Source: Circinella umbellata (Eukaryota > Mucoromycota > Mucoromycetes > Mucorales > Lichtheimiaceae). Taken from it: a DNA stretch of 64,000 bases. The notes beneath the pieces are model-generated. The model was not told where the DNA came from. It did not search any database and saw nothing but the letters and a program-made list of their open reading frames with translations. The stretch spans positions 372,001-436,000 of the forward strand of contig JAIWNF010000043.1 of assembly GCA_025093555.1 (NCBI GenBank), written 5' to 3'. This document shows, one piece after another, positions 24,623 to 37,805 of the stretch. The position numbers and the translations under genes were made by a program. Every line of letters starts with the position of its first letter. Position 1 is the first letter of the stretch.

Positions 24623-24661
<39 letters not shown>

Positions 24662-25185
24662 TAATTAATGAATGATATGTATTTACAATATAATATAATA
24701 TAATGAGTAACAATTAGGTTAAGGTAAAAATGGGTGTATGAGTGTGTACGATTGTAAAATAAAAATAAAAAACCTATTATCCAAGTAATCTAATAAATGT
24801 TATTAGTAATTCATTATTAATGTATGTGATGAATCTTGTCTCTTTTTTTTTGTATATAAAATAATATTAGTGTGCAATGAGGTTGTTGTTTTGATTATAA
24901 TAATATAATGATGTGTGTGAAAGATAGAGAGAACAAAAGAGCCACTGTTGATGTTGATGATTCGTATTTCAATAGATGATCTTTTGCTGTCGACGATTCA
25001 TATTGATATTTGTTTGACTTTTACTCGACAGAAATAATTGTTGTTGTATGTAGGATATTGTTGTTCATGACGACAGAAACTGTCGAAATTGATTTTTTAT
25101 GATAGTATTTAATATACGTACTTTTGTGATCATTCCTCTTGATGCTGTATACGAGTTCAAGTCATATGTATTGATTTTGTTGCTT
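24607..25185. repeat. Left arm of large inverted repeat
   Basis: This 579-bp segment is nearly the reverse complement of 28496-29049. It starts with ATCAATATACCCAA, passes an ATT microsatellite (24627-24660, about twice as long as in the other arm), and continues through AATGAATGATATGTATTTAC, GGTTAAGGTAAAAATGGGTG, ACTCGACAGAAATAATTGTT and CATTCCTCTTGATGCTGTAT to TTGATTTTGTTGCTT. By eye almost all positions pair, with scattered substitutions and small indels. Small ORFs are not kept in frame between the arms, so the arms look non-coding, apart from the last codons of the 25392-25162 frame. No target-site duplication was found. Confidence 0.93.
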
Positions 25186-25392
25186 ATTTTCCCAGTGTCT
25201 TCTGTGAGAGCCTGGTTCTCTTTGTTTATTTAAAAAAATGGAGGATCCGGTTATATTTTTTATTTGGGAATCATTTGATTTTTGATATATATCATGGTAT
25301 CTTTCTTGCAAGTAATATTTAGAAACAGCTATTTTTCGAGTTTTATTCTTGTTCTTATATCTATTTTGTTTGTTATTGAGACTTCCTCCCAT
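25162..25392 (-). CDS. Unrecognised 76-aa basic reading frame in the repeat spacer
   Basis: Starts MGGSLNNKQNRYKNKNKTRK, is basic and polar (Lys/Asn/Gln-rich) throughout and ends in the left repeat arm with KQQNQYI. A consensus TATAAAAG (25467-25474, complement) lies 75 bp before the ATG, a normal core-promoter distance. There is no signal peptide, TM segment or known motif. In this AT-rich DNA a 76-codon frame is not by itself improbable, so the call rests on the promoter-like spacing. Confidence 0.3.
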   Translation of the reverse strand: MGGSLNNKQNRYKNKNKTRKIAVSKYYLQERYHDIYQKSNDSQIKNITGSSIFLNKQREPGSHRRHWENKQQNQYI

Positions 25393-28300
25393 AGTTAAAA
25401 GAAAATGGAATGGTAAAAATCAGAAGCTATAATCAACATGTACTTTGTGTAACCATAGTTCGTCCACTTTTATATGTCACACAATGCTTATCCCTTTGTT
25501 AAAATATTGGGTTTTACATAGTAAAGTAGCATATTTTGACGAAACTTTAAAATAAACAAGTCTCGATGGGAAATTTTTTTTCTAAAATATGTCGCGTAAC
25601 ATCTCTTCAGAAAGCTTTAATTAACATATATTGCGGCTCAAAAAGTTTATAGCTTCATTTCTGACAATTTTTTGTCAATTCTTATTCGAACCCATATTTT
25701 GACGGTTTAAGTCAGGATGCACCTCACTTAATAAAAAACTTCAATTTGATTAGCTCCAATATAATAAAACTCACAGTGTTACAGTAATATAAATTACATA
25801 TCCTTTTATCTTTTTCATACATAATACCATATTTCGCTACTTTATGTATACCATAACGATTTTAAAAGTTAAATATCAATACGTATTCGTTACTACACTT
25901 CCATAATTTTTTACAAGGGTATCATTGTTTATAGATATTCTGATCATGCCCTTTAATATAAATGAAGCCCGCTAATCCGATGGACTCCATTGACAAAAGA
26001 AGGATTAATTCCATCAGGCCCAGACATGTCACACGGGCTTGAAAAAACATAGATTTAGCTATTGTGGTCAAAAGAATAATAAACCAAACAAACAACTAGT
26101 CTAAATAACACGAGTAAACTATACCATAGCAAAAGAAAATCATAGAAAACTGACTTGCAATGTTCACACCTTTTTGCTATGTGTCACCTTCGAACTAATT
26201 ATATGATATGATCCGATTTATGCGTTTTTTCGACTTTTGTTGTCATATACTAATATCAACATATAATAATGAAAATTATTGCTTTGTTTTGCTACTACGT
26301 ACGTAGCAGACAAAAGTTTAGGTTTATTAAAGTATATAGAAGACCAAACTTAATAAGGTCTACGGGGAAGTGATTCCTTGCTTGAGGTTAAAAGTAAACA
26401 TGGAAGATTGCTGTTACTAGTAGTGCTTATTTATCGTGCAGTACTTCATGTGTGTGTGTGTGTGTGTGTGTAAAATATATACGTGTTTATTTTTTTATAT
26501 GATACCCTCTGTTGTCATTAACCTATTAAAGTTTAGTGTTTGAGTATTAATATTTACTGTACGTAGATACTTATATTATAAACGATTGAACCTGTAGTTG
26601 TATAAAGTTTTATGTATATGAGAGGAGTAAGAACCAATTACATGACTTTGAGCTGCATGAATTAGTTACCATTTACAATATAACCCAACAACTCATTTGC
26701 TTATCTATAATATAATGTCTTCTATATTAAATTAATAACAACTTTGTAACAATGGGGTTACTGAAACATAAAGAAACAGAAAGAAACAGAAATATAAAGA
26801 AAAGTAGTCAACAGCGAATTAATAAATCGTATCTATTGACAACTGTGTTCGACTAAATATATATATATAAGTAGTGCTCATTTCTTTTGTTTTTTTTTGT
26901 TGGAGTACACACACAAGTATTTGTTATTTTCATAAGATACTTGCTCATCAATTTTACCTCCATCGATTTCTGTAACTGACTGATACCTACTATGAAAAAT
27001 CGCTACCCTCTTGTAATGTGGCCCCCAGTAGGCGGTGAACCCCCATCACCAACACCATCACCACCACCACCTCAACCTCAACCTAGGCCTCGTCGTTAAT
27101 ATTAACGAAACTCTTGCTTTATTTCCATCTTTTTTTTTTCCCTTTCGTGGTAATAATTCAAAACAACAAGTAGTAAACCAAGATTATATGCAAAACTACT
27201 GGTAGCATTGAACCAAAAAAAAAAAAAAAACAGTTTATTTCAAAGCAAGAAGTACATCAAATGAACATATCTAAAGAATATTATGGGAAATCATGACACT
27301 ATTTATGGAAAACGTATTTCCTGATCTAGTATATTATTTCTTACTATATATAGCTCTCTATTTTAGTAGTATTACTGAAAATAAAGAAAGTCATATGTTC
27401 TATCTATTACCAAATAAACACAATGTGAATGTCTTACCTAGTTCAGATAAATTAGCAATTCTGTTTATAATATTTGATGACTGTGAAAAACGTATGATAG
27501 ATGTCTGTGTACGTACGTATGTGGTAAACGTAATTAATCAGAATTGCTTACCTCAATATAAATATGTATAATACTTTAACTTTATTATTTACATCAAAAT
27601 AACCCACCCTCATAACTCAACAAAAAATGAGATAAAATTTCAAAAACCAAAATAGAGCGAACAATTTTTAATTATTATGTATCTCTGACTACATCGCCAA
27701 TCCAAAATGAAAAAGGCCCCACCATGATGGGAAAAAATCCCCCTTTAATCATCAGGAAAAATCCTATAATATACGAAAAAAGAAAACCACATATTATAAT
27801 CGAACAAAAATTACTTTTACAAGCGAAAAAATTGAGGGTTGTATCCGGAAATGAATTCAGCATCCTGTATACAGGTATATGTTTTTTTTGTTGCACTATA
27901 ACATACGTATATCTAAACTTATATCATGGTCTACGTATTAAAAGAGGAATAAGAAAATAGAATGTCTCATACAAAAGTCCTGCGACAAAGATATAGAAAA
28001 AAAGACCCTCATCCAGTATAAAGCAAGGAATGGTTGAACTACGTAATACTAATTATGTTACGCATTATTATTTTATTATAATAGAAATACGTAACATCCC
28101 ATTTGAACTACGTATGTATCCACTTTTCTTTCTTGATGCTATGTTTTTATTTACTATTTACGTAAATAATCCCACCGCCCTCATTTATATACTTGTAGTA
28201 TTTTTACTACTCTTGTTAACCTAAAATATTATTATTGAATTATTGAATTGTTGAATTTGGAGAATAATAATAATAAAAGTGTGATTTACTAGTGTCAGAT

Positions 28301-28495
28301 ACTTGTTCATCCAATATCTATTATTATAATGACTCGTAATTGATCTCCGTTAAAAAAAAGTGGCAAAAGACAGCATTCAAAATATGACTTGTTTTCGGTA
28401 AAGGAGAGCTTCATCAGTCAACACAAGATCGAATCGACTTGAAAATCAATCAACTATATTATCACCGTCGATGAATACAAATATAATTTCACTTT
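25186..28495. other. Unique spacer of the large inverted repeat
   Basis: About 3.3 kb between the two arms. It contains the frame ending at 25162, the Pro-rich micro-ORF at 26992-27099, a TG repeat (26449-26471), a 12-bp palindrome CTACGTACGTAG (26294-26305), a block at 27695-27764 related to 2625-2697, and AT-rich frames of 60-92 codons at 27293-27571, 27724-27960 and 28030-28224 that match nothing I know. No transposase, recombinase or HMG/homeodomain motif was seen. Confidence 0.55.
26992..27099 (+). CDS. Proline-rich 35-aa micro-ORF
   Basis: ATG at 26992 opens MKNRYPLVMWPPVGGEPP, followed by a Ser/Thr/Pro run and a PQPQPRPRR C-terminus before TAA. Fifteen of 35 residues are proline and the GC content is far above the surrounding AT-rich DNA, so the frame does not look like background. 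A TATA-like tract (about 26858-26871) lies about 120 bp upstream, with a pyrimidine-rich leader between. No signal peptide or known motif. It could be a small gene, the last exon of a longer one or a relic. Confidence 0.35.
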   Translation: MKNRYPLVMWPPVGGEPPSPTPSPPPPQPQPRPRR

Positions 28496-29049
28496 AAGCA
28501 ACAAAATCAATACATGTGACTTGAACTCGTATACAGCATCAAGAGGAATGATCACAAAAGTACGTATATTAAATACTATCATAAAAAATCAATTTTGACA
28601 GTTTCTGTCGTCATGAACAACAATATCCTACAACAACAATTATTTCTGTCGAGTAAAAGTCAAACAAATATCAATATCAATCATCGACAACAAAAGATCA
28701 TCCATTGAAATACGAATCATCAACATCAACAGCGGCTCTTTTGTTCTCTCTCTCTTTCACACACATCATTATATTATTATAATCAAAACAACAACCTTAT
28801 TATACACTAATATTATTTTATGTACAAAAAAAAGAGGCAAGATTCATCACATACATTAATAATGAATTACTAATAACATTATTAGATTACTTGGATAATA
28901 GGGTTTTTTTATTATTTTACAATCGTGCACACTCATACACCCATTTTTACCTTAACCTAATTGTTACTCCTTATTATATTATATTGTAAATACATATCAT
29001 TCATTAATTAGTAATAATAATAATAATAAAACAAATTGGGTATATTGAT
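28496..29049. repeat. Right arm of large inverted repeat
   Basis: Reverse-complement copy (554 bp) of 24607-25185. It ends in TTGGGTATATTGAT, 284 bp before the MCM6 start codon, so it probably overlaps the MCM6 upstream region. Differences from the left arm include a shorter AAT tract (about 29013-29031), a 2-bp indel in CCTACAACAACAATT and single substitutions. Confidence 0.93.
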
Positions 29050-29333
29050 TGCTGTTCTATTTACATACACTGCAGATTTCTACATGCCTAAAAATCCCAA
29101 GAGTGTAAACTGTTAAGAGTTTTTTTGCGCAGCAAATTATAATTATTTCCTCCCGATTTAGTTTTCTTTTTTTTGTGTACCTGAACAGTCACTTTTGTCA
29201 CCAAATTTTTTTTTTTTTTTTGAAGGGTTTCTCGCGTCGTGTTTTGCCGCGTTCCTATCTTTCACTCCGCGTAGTAACTTTTTTTACAAAACCTTTTTTT
29301 TTTCAACAACCCACACACACACACACACAGAAA
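29050..29333 (+). promoter_or_regulatory. Upstream region of MCM6
   Basis: Lies between the right repeat arm and the MCM6 start codon. It contains ACGCG-type sequence only weakly (TCGCGTCGTG at 29231, CCGCGTTC, CTCCGCGTAG at about 29266), which resembles the GC-rich G1/S boxes of replication genes. No TATA box is obvious. A CA repeat (29310-29328) sits just before the ATG. Function inferred. Confidence 0.3.
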
Positions 29334-33018
<3,685 letters not shown>

Positions 33019-33520
33019 TTTTCTCATTTTATACACACACCAATACACTTTAACATTACATACACACACACACACTCTCTCTCTCTCTTTTACTTATTAA
33101 TGTATAACACACTATACATAACACACATACAAACACATCATCATCAATAACTAATCGTTCTTTCTTTGCATACTTTGGTCTTTTACTATTTTAATTCTGT
33201 ATATATTCTCTTTTATTTGTTAATTCGATCATCTAAAGAAACAAAAAAGACGAAAATAAATAATAATTGTAACCTAATTAGGACCCTACATCTTTTTTCC
33301 ATATATATAACCATTACGTAATTCTTTAGTCCCAACTAAATATTTGATAGCAAAAAAATATATTATTTTATCTACATTACAAAAAAATGAAACCCTCCAA
33401 AAAAAAAAATGAAATGAAATATTTATATGTATATACTATAGAAGGTGTGTGTGTTGTGTGTGTGTTAAGTGTGTGTATATGTAAGAAGGGTTGAGGGGAA
33501 GGAAACGGAATTTATATAAA
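33019..33520. other. Convergent intergenic region MCM6/GlyRS
   Basis: Tail-to-tail spacer with CA and CT microsatellites (33037-33090), several AATAAA-like signals and a TG-rich tract just past the GlyRS stop (33440-33480). No gene seen. Confidence 0.5.
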
Positions 33521-35843
33521 TTATTGAGTTTCCTTAATAATTTGCATAATCTTTTCAAATGTATCACGAACTTGCTTTGTAGAATCACGTTCACGAAGAG
33601 TAACGGTATTATCTTGTACAGTTTGGAAATCGATAGTGATAGCATAAGGAATACCCAATTCATCATTACGAGCATAACGACGTCCAATCGATGTCTTACT
33701 GTCATCTGTACGAGTAGAAACACCATTTTGACGAAGTGTACGAGAATATTTTTTGACGAGAGGTTCAAATTCAGCATTACCTGAAAGGGGAAGAACACAG
33801 ACCTTGAAAGGAGCAACAAGGGCAGGGAAAGAAAGAACATTACGAGCTTCATCATCTTCACGCACCCACCAACTATGTTCAAGTAAAGAGTATAAAATAC
33901 GACCAATACCGAATGAAGGTTCAATGACATTAGGAGTATATTCACGAACTAAAATTGAATATGTAAGTATAAAAATTCCTATTCATTTATCAAATAATCT
34001 ACTCCCCCCCCACATAATATAAACCCTCTTTTTTTCTTACCATGTTCAGTAACAGTGCCCAACTTGACAGTAAGATCATCTTTAGAAACTTCAAACTTTT
34101 GACCATCGGCTTCAACAAGAGAAGTACCGTTGGTTGAAAGATCTTTTTCAAGTGCAGCAAAACATTCATCTGAATAACTCAAAATGGCTTCTTCAATCGC
34201 CTTGGCATTCTTCTTATATTTGGGACCAAAAGTCTTCTTATTAATTTCGACTTGCCATTGTTCGACAGTACGAGGTTCAGCCAATTGTTCACGTACAACT
34301 AACTTTTCTTTGGTACGAACAGAATGAACTGTTAAATCATAAGCGGATCGATCAGCACAACCAACACATTCAATCCAACCATAACTGGTTTTAATTTCAG
34401 CATCCCAACAATCACAAGCATAATGAGCCATTTCATTGTCCATATGTTGACGGAAACGAAGTTTTTCGCGTTTGATACCAATCTTGAGTAAGAATTCATT
34501 AATACGAGCCATAAAGTAACCCAAAGTTTGATTATCAATAATTTTCTATATATAAAAGATTAATTTTAGTTAGTGATAGGGCTGTGTGCGATTGTCGTTA
34601 ATAAGTACTACCTTTTCAACAGCTTCACCAATAGACATTTCAACAGTTTGAGTTTTGCCTTGCATTTGAACATCCTTGGATAATAAAGTAATCACCACAT
34701 CCTTCATATCTTGGAAAGCAGGATGATCTTTATTATTAGGATCAACATAATGTTCAATTTCTGCCATAGTGAATTCACGTACACGAAGTAAACCTGAACG
34801 AGGACTAATTTCATTACGGAAAGCACGTCCCACTTGAGCAGAAGCAAATGGCATTTTGTCATTATTAAATTCTAAAAGTTTCTTAAAGTTTAAGAATTGA
34901 CCTTGAGCAGTTTCAGGACGTAAGAAACTATATAGAAAACATTAGTTTTCTTACTTTTATAATCATACACATCCTCTCTCTATTTATTATTTACCCCTTG
35001 AGTTGACCTGTAGGACCAATTTGACTTTCAAACATCAAGTTAAATTCTTGAGGCATAGATAATTCATTACCAGATTCGGGGGAACGAATATTATATTTAG
35101 TGATAAGTTGAGCTAATTCGGGACCACCATAATTATCAATCTTTACGTAATCAAAAATAATAAAACCATTTTTTAGTGAATCCAATTCCCTTTTTAAAAC
35201 TATGTCCCCCCTCCCTTTTTTTTTTTTACCTGGGCAAGAATTTCTTCATAAGATTTACGTTCTTCTTCAGGTAATTCAACAGCAACAACAGTTCCCTTCT
35301 TCTTTTTCTTCTTATCTTTCTTAGCAGCTTCACCTGCTTGTTTAGCAGCATCTACAGCAGCAGCACCTTCTTTAGCAGCACGTGCTTCACGGTCACCTTG
35401 AAGACGTGCTTCTAATACAGCTTCGACCAAGTGATCAGCACGGAAAATTTCACCATTTTTCAAATCTTTACACATCCAATCAGCAAACTTATCCACGTGT
35501 CCAGAAGTTTTTAAAACATCATAGGTATTCATGATGGTAGTATCCAATTCAAGCATTTCTTCTTCTAAAACGAAATGGTTACGCCATACGGAAATAATGT
35601 TGTTCATGAGAGCACAACCTGTTGGTCCATAATCGTAGAAACCAGCAACACCTATTTATATATATATATATATAGTATTTAGTATATTTATATATATATA
35701 ACTTTGTGTTTGATATTGAATGAAATACAATGGGTTACTACTACTTTACCACCATAGATTGCAAAAGCAGGAGCGAAAAAGAATCGCTTAGTACAGAGTT
35801 GTTCAAGAGCAGCTCTATCAAATGGTTTCTCAGTAGTTGCCAT
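33521..35843 (-). CDS. GRS1: Glycyl-tRNA synthetase (eukaryotic, class II)
   Basis: Charges tRNA-Gly with glycine; in fungi one gene often serves both cytosol and mitochondria. Six exons (35843-35750, 35651-35230, 35140-34995, 34927-34612, 34545-34041, 33948-33521) make 636 residues. The N-terminal core [22 protein letters not shown] and [10 protein letters not shown] carries motif 1. [19 protein letters not shown] and [19 protein letters not shown] (about 255-275) hold motif 2, and [18 protein letters not shown] (from about 505) holds motif 3. A Lys-rich insertion KKDKKKKKK (about 142-150) lies where eukaryotic GlyRS has a variable insert. The C-terminal anticodon-binding domain starts at about [19 protein letters not shown] used the ATG of [15 protein letters not shown]; no upstream mitochondrial extension is obvious, though CTG/TTG-type upstream starts cannot be excluded. 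Divergent from AK6. Confidence 0.97.
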
Positions 35844-36540
35844 GATGACTTGTAAAAAAAAGAGAGAGAGAGAGAAAGAGAAAAAAAAAGCGCGTTTTTG
35901 GTTAAAACTATAATTGTATTTAAATTCCAGCAAAGCCACTGTTGGGATAAACCTTTGAGTCAAATTGACCCACCCATTTTTTTGAAAAAGCTTCTTTTTT
36001 AGTCTTTCTACTTCCACTTTTTCTCATATATAAGGTGTAAAGTTCCTTTTTATTATTATCTTGTTTAAACTCATGATATATATACATAGATACATTATGA
36101 CACGTAATAATAATAATAAAACACTCGATGAGGTTTTATTCTTTAAAGAGTTAAACAGTAGGGAGGAGACGGAAAGAAATCAGATGATGGATTATTTTTT
36201 TAGGTTTAAACTTTGCTTTTTACAACATTTATATTTTATATATAACAAAGAAATTCAACTTATCAAAAGTTAAAGAAATACATCATTCGTTTGTAAAGGA
36301 AATAATCTTATTATTTATTCACCAAAAAGAAGTTTCATCCCCAACTGAGGGAATAATTTGGTATTTGCATATCGATTCATCCAAAAAACCCAAACTTGTC
36401 AAATTAAAAGTGGAACCACTCTATTTTTTCAATTTCAGCTTTAACTTTTTTATTTTTCTAACTCGTCTTTTTATTTTTTTCATAACTTTTTTTCATATTC
36501 CCTAAAGAAATAAAAACGATCCATTGATCTCCTGAAAATA
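35844..36540. promoter_or_regulatory. Shared divergent region between GlyRS and AK6
   Basis: The 697-bp head-to-head spacer of two translation/ribosome-related genes. A GA-rich tract (35858-35890) marks the GlyRS leader. CCCACCC/GGGTGGG-like sequence at 35967-35976 and a CCCCAACTGAGG box near 36339 are the main GC-containing spots in otherwise AT-rich DNA. Co-regulation is only inferred from the arrangement. Confidence 0.35.
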
Positions 36541-37235
36541 ATGGAGCGTAAATTACCTAATATTCTTGTTACTGGTACACCAGGTACTGGTAAAACAACA
36601 ACAAGTGAAATGATTGCCAATGTGACAGGTTTAGAACAAATTAATGTTGGTGATCTTGTTAAATCAAAACAACTTCATGAAGGTTACTTAGCCGAGTTTG
36701 ATACCCATATTTTAGATGAAGATAAGGTATATATATATATATATTTGAAAGTGGGGGGGGGGAAGAGAGAGGAAAAAGGAATTAAAAAAACCCCACTAAT
36801 AATAATTTATAATAGCTTCTTGATGAAATGGAAGATATGGTCAAAGAGGGTGGCAAAGTAGTTGATTTTCATACTTGTGAAATTTTCCCTGAACGATGGT
36901 TTGATCTTGTTCTTGTTTTACGTGCAGATACTCAACCACTTTATGATAGAATGGAAAAACGGTATAAAATATTTTTTCTTTCTCTTATATATATATATAT
37001 AATGTGTTCCTGGATTTTTAACTTGAAATTTTGAAAATATAGTGGTTATAATCAACGTAAACTTCAAGAAAACATTGAATGTGAAATTATGCAAGTCGTT
37101 TTGGAAACAGCACGTGAATCCTATGCTCCAGAAATCGTGATTGAATTACAAAGTAACACAATAGATGATATGGACAGTAATGTAGATCGAGTAAAACAAT
37201 GGCTTGATGCATGGAAAACACAACATTTAAAATAA
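36541..37235 (+). CDS. FAP7: Adenylate kinase isoenzyme 6 / Fap7-like NTPase
   Basis: Nuclear P-loop kinase/ATPase needed for late 20S pre-rRNA cleavage in 40S subunit maturation (Fap7 in yeast, AK6/hCINAP in humans). Three exons (36541-36726, 36816-36961, 37043-37235) give 174 residues, the usual length. Walker A is GTPGTGKT (residues 12-19). The NMP-binding part reads INVGDLVKSKQLHEGY, and the family-specific VDFHTCEIFPERWFDLVLVLRAD follows. The short lid region is YDRMEKRGYNQRKLQENIECEIMQ, and the tail AWKTQHLK closes the protein. It is divergent from GlyRS and convergent with the multi-Myb gene. Confidence 0.96.
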
Positions 37236-37805
37236 AGCTAAAAAAAAAAAAGAAAAAGAAAAAGAAATGAGTGTAAATAGAGTTTTTTTAAGAAGATACT
37301 TTTGTTCTAATTGTAAAAAAAAAACAGGTGTATTCGTTTACTTGATGTTACAGTAAACTTCAGTGATATTTTTATTATGGGGGGGTGCTTTATAATGTTG
37401 GGTGGCAACAGTTAAGAAAATAAGAGTTTGAAAATGAGATTGATGGTATGCCAACCATAGGTTTTTATTTTTTTTGGCAAGAAAAAAAATAAGCTATTTT
37501 GTTATTATGCATGACCCACATGACGGAATTTAAAAGGAAGCAAATCTCTCTAAAGCAAATTATTTTTTTGGATATGCCATCAAAAACTATTGAAAAAAAA
37601 ACCCATTTAGTCCTTGTTTGTGGAAGGAAGCGCGGCTGGGGGACGATGCCACACAAGAAAAAAAATGGTAATATGTTATGATAATGAAAAAGTATCGATT
37701 TTTTTTTTCTTTGGGTGGTGGGAGGAGAAGGAGGGAATCATGAGATCCCATCATGTCGCTACAGCTGTCCATTATAATAAGACAAAGTTTTTTGATAATT
37801 AATTA
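37236..37805. other. Convergent intergenic region AK6/Myb
   Basis: 3' flank of both genes, with an A-rich tract right after the AK6 stop and several poly-A/poly-T runs. Frames here are low complexity. No gene seen. Confidence 0.5.

Noticed and set aside
24631..24660. ATT repeat considered as CRISPR-like or structured repeat
   Set aside because: It is a plain trinucleotide microsatellite without spacers; this is eukaryotic DNA and no CRISPR or cas-like feature was seen.
25975..26045. Minus-strand MSGPDGINPSFV resembles the PGPDG motif of LINE reverse transcriptases
   Set aside because: The similarity covers about ten residues only, with stops close on both sides and no polymerase motif nearby.
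24607..29049. Inverted repeat as a mating-type (sex) locus
   Set aside because: No HMG-box or homeodomain gene is in the spacer, and the usual Mucorales sex-locus neighbours (triose-phosphate transporter and RNA helicase) are absent.
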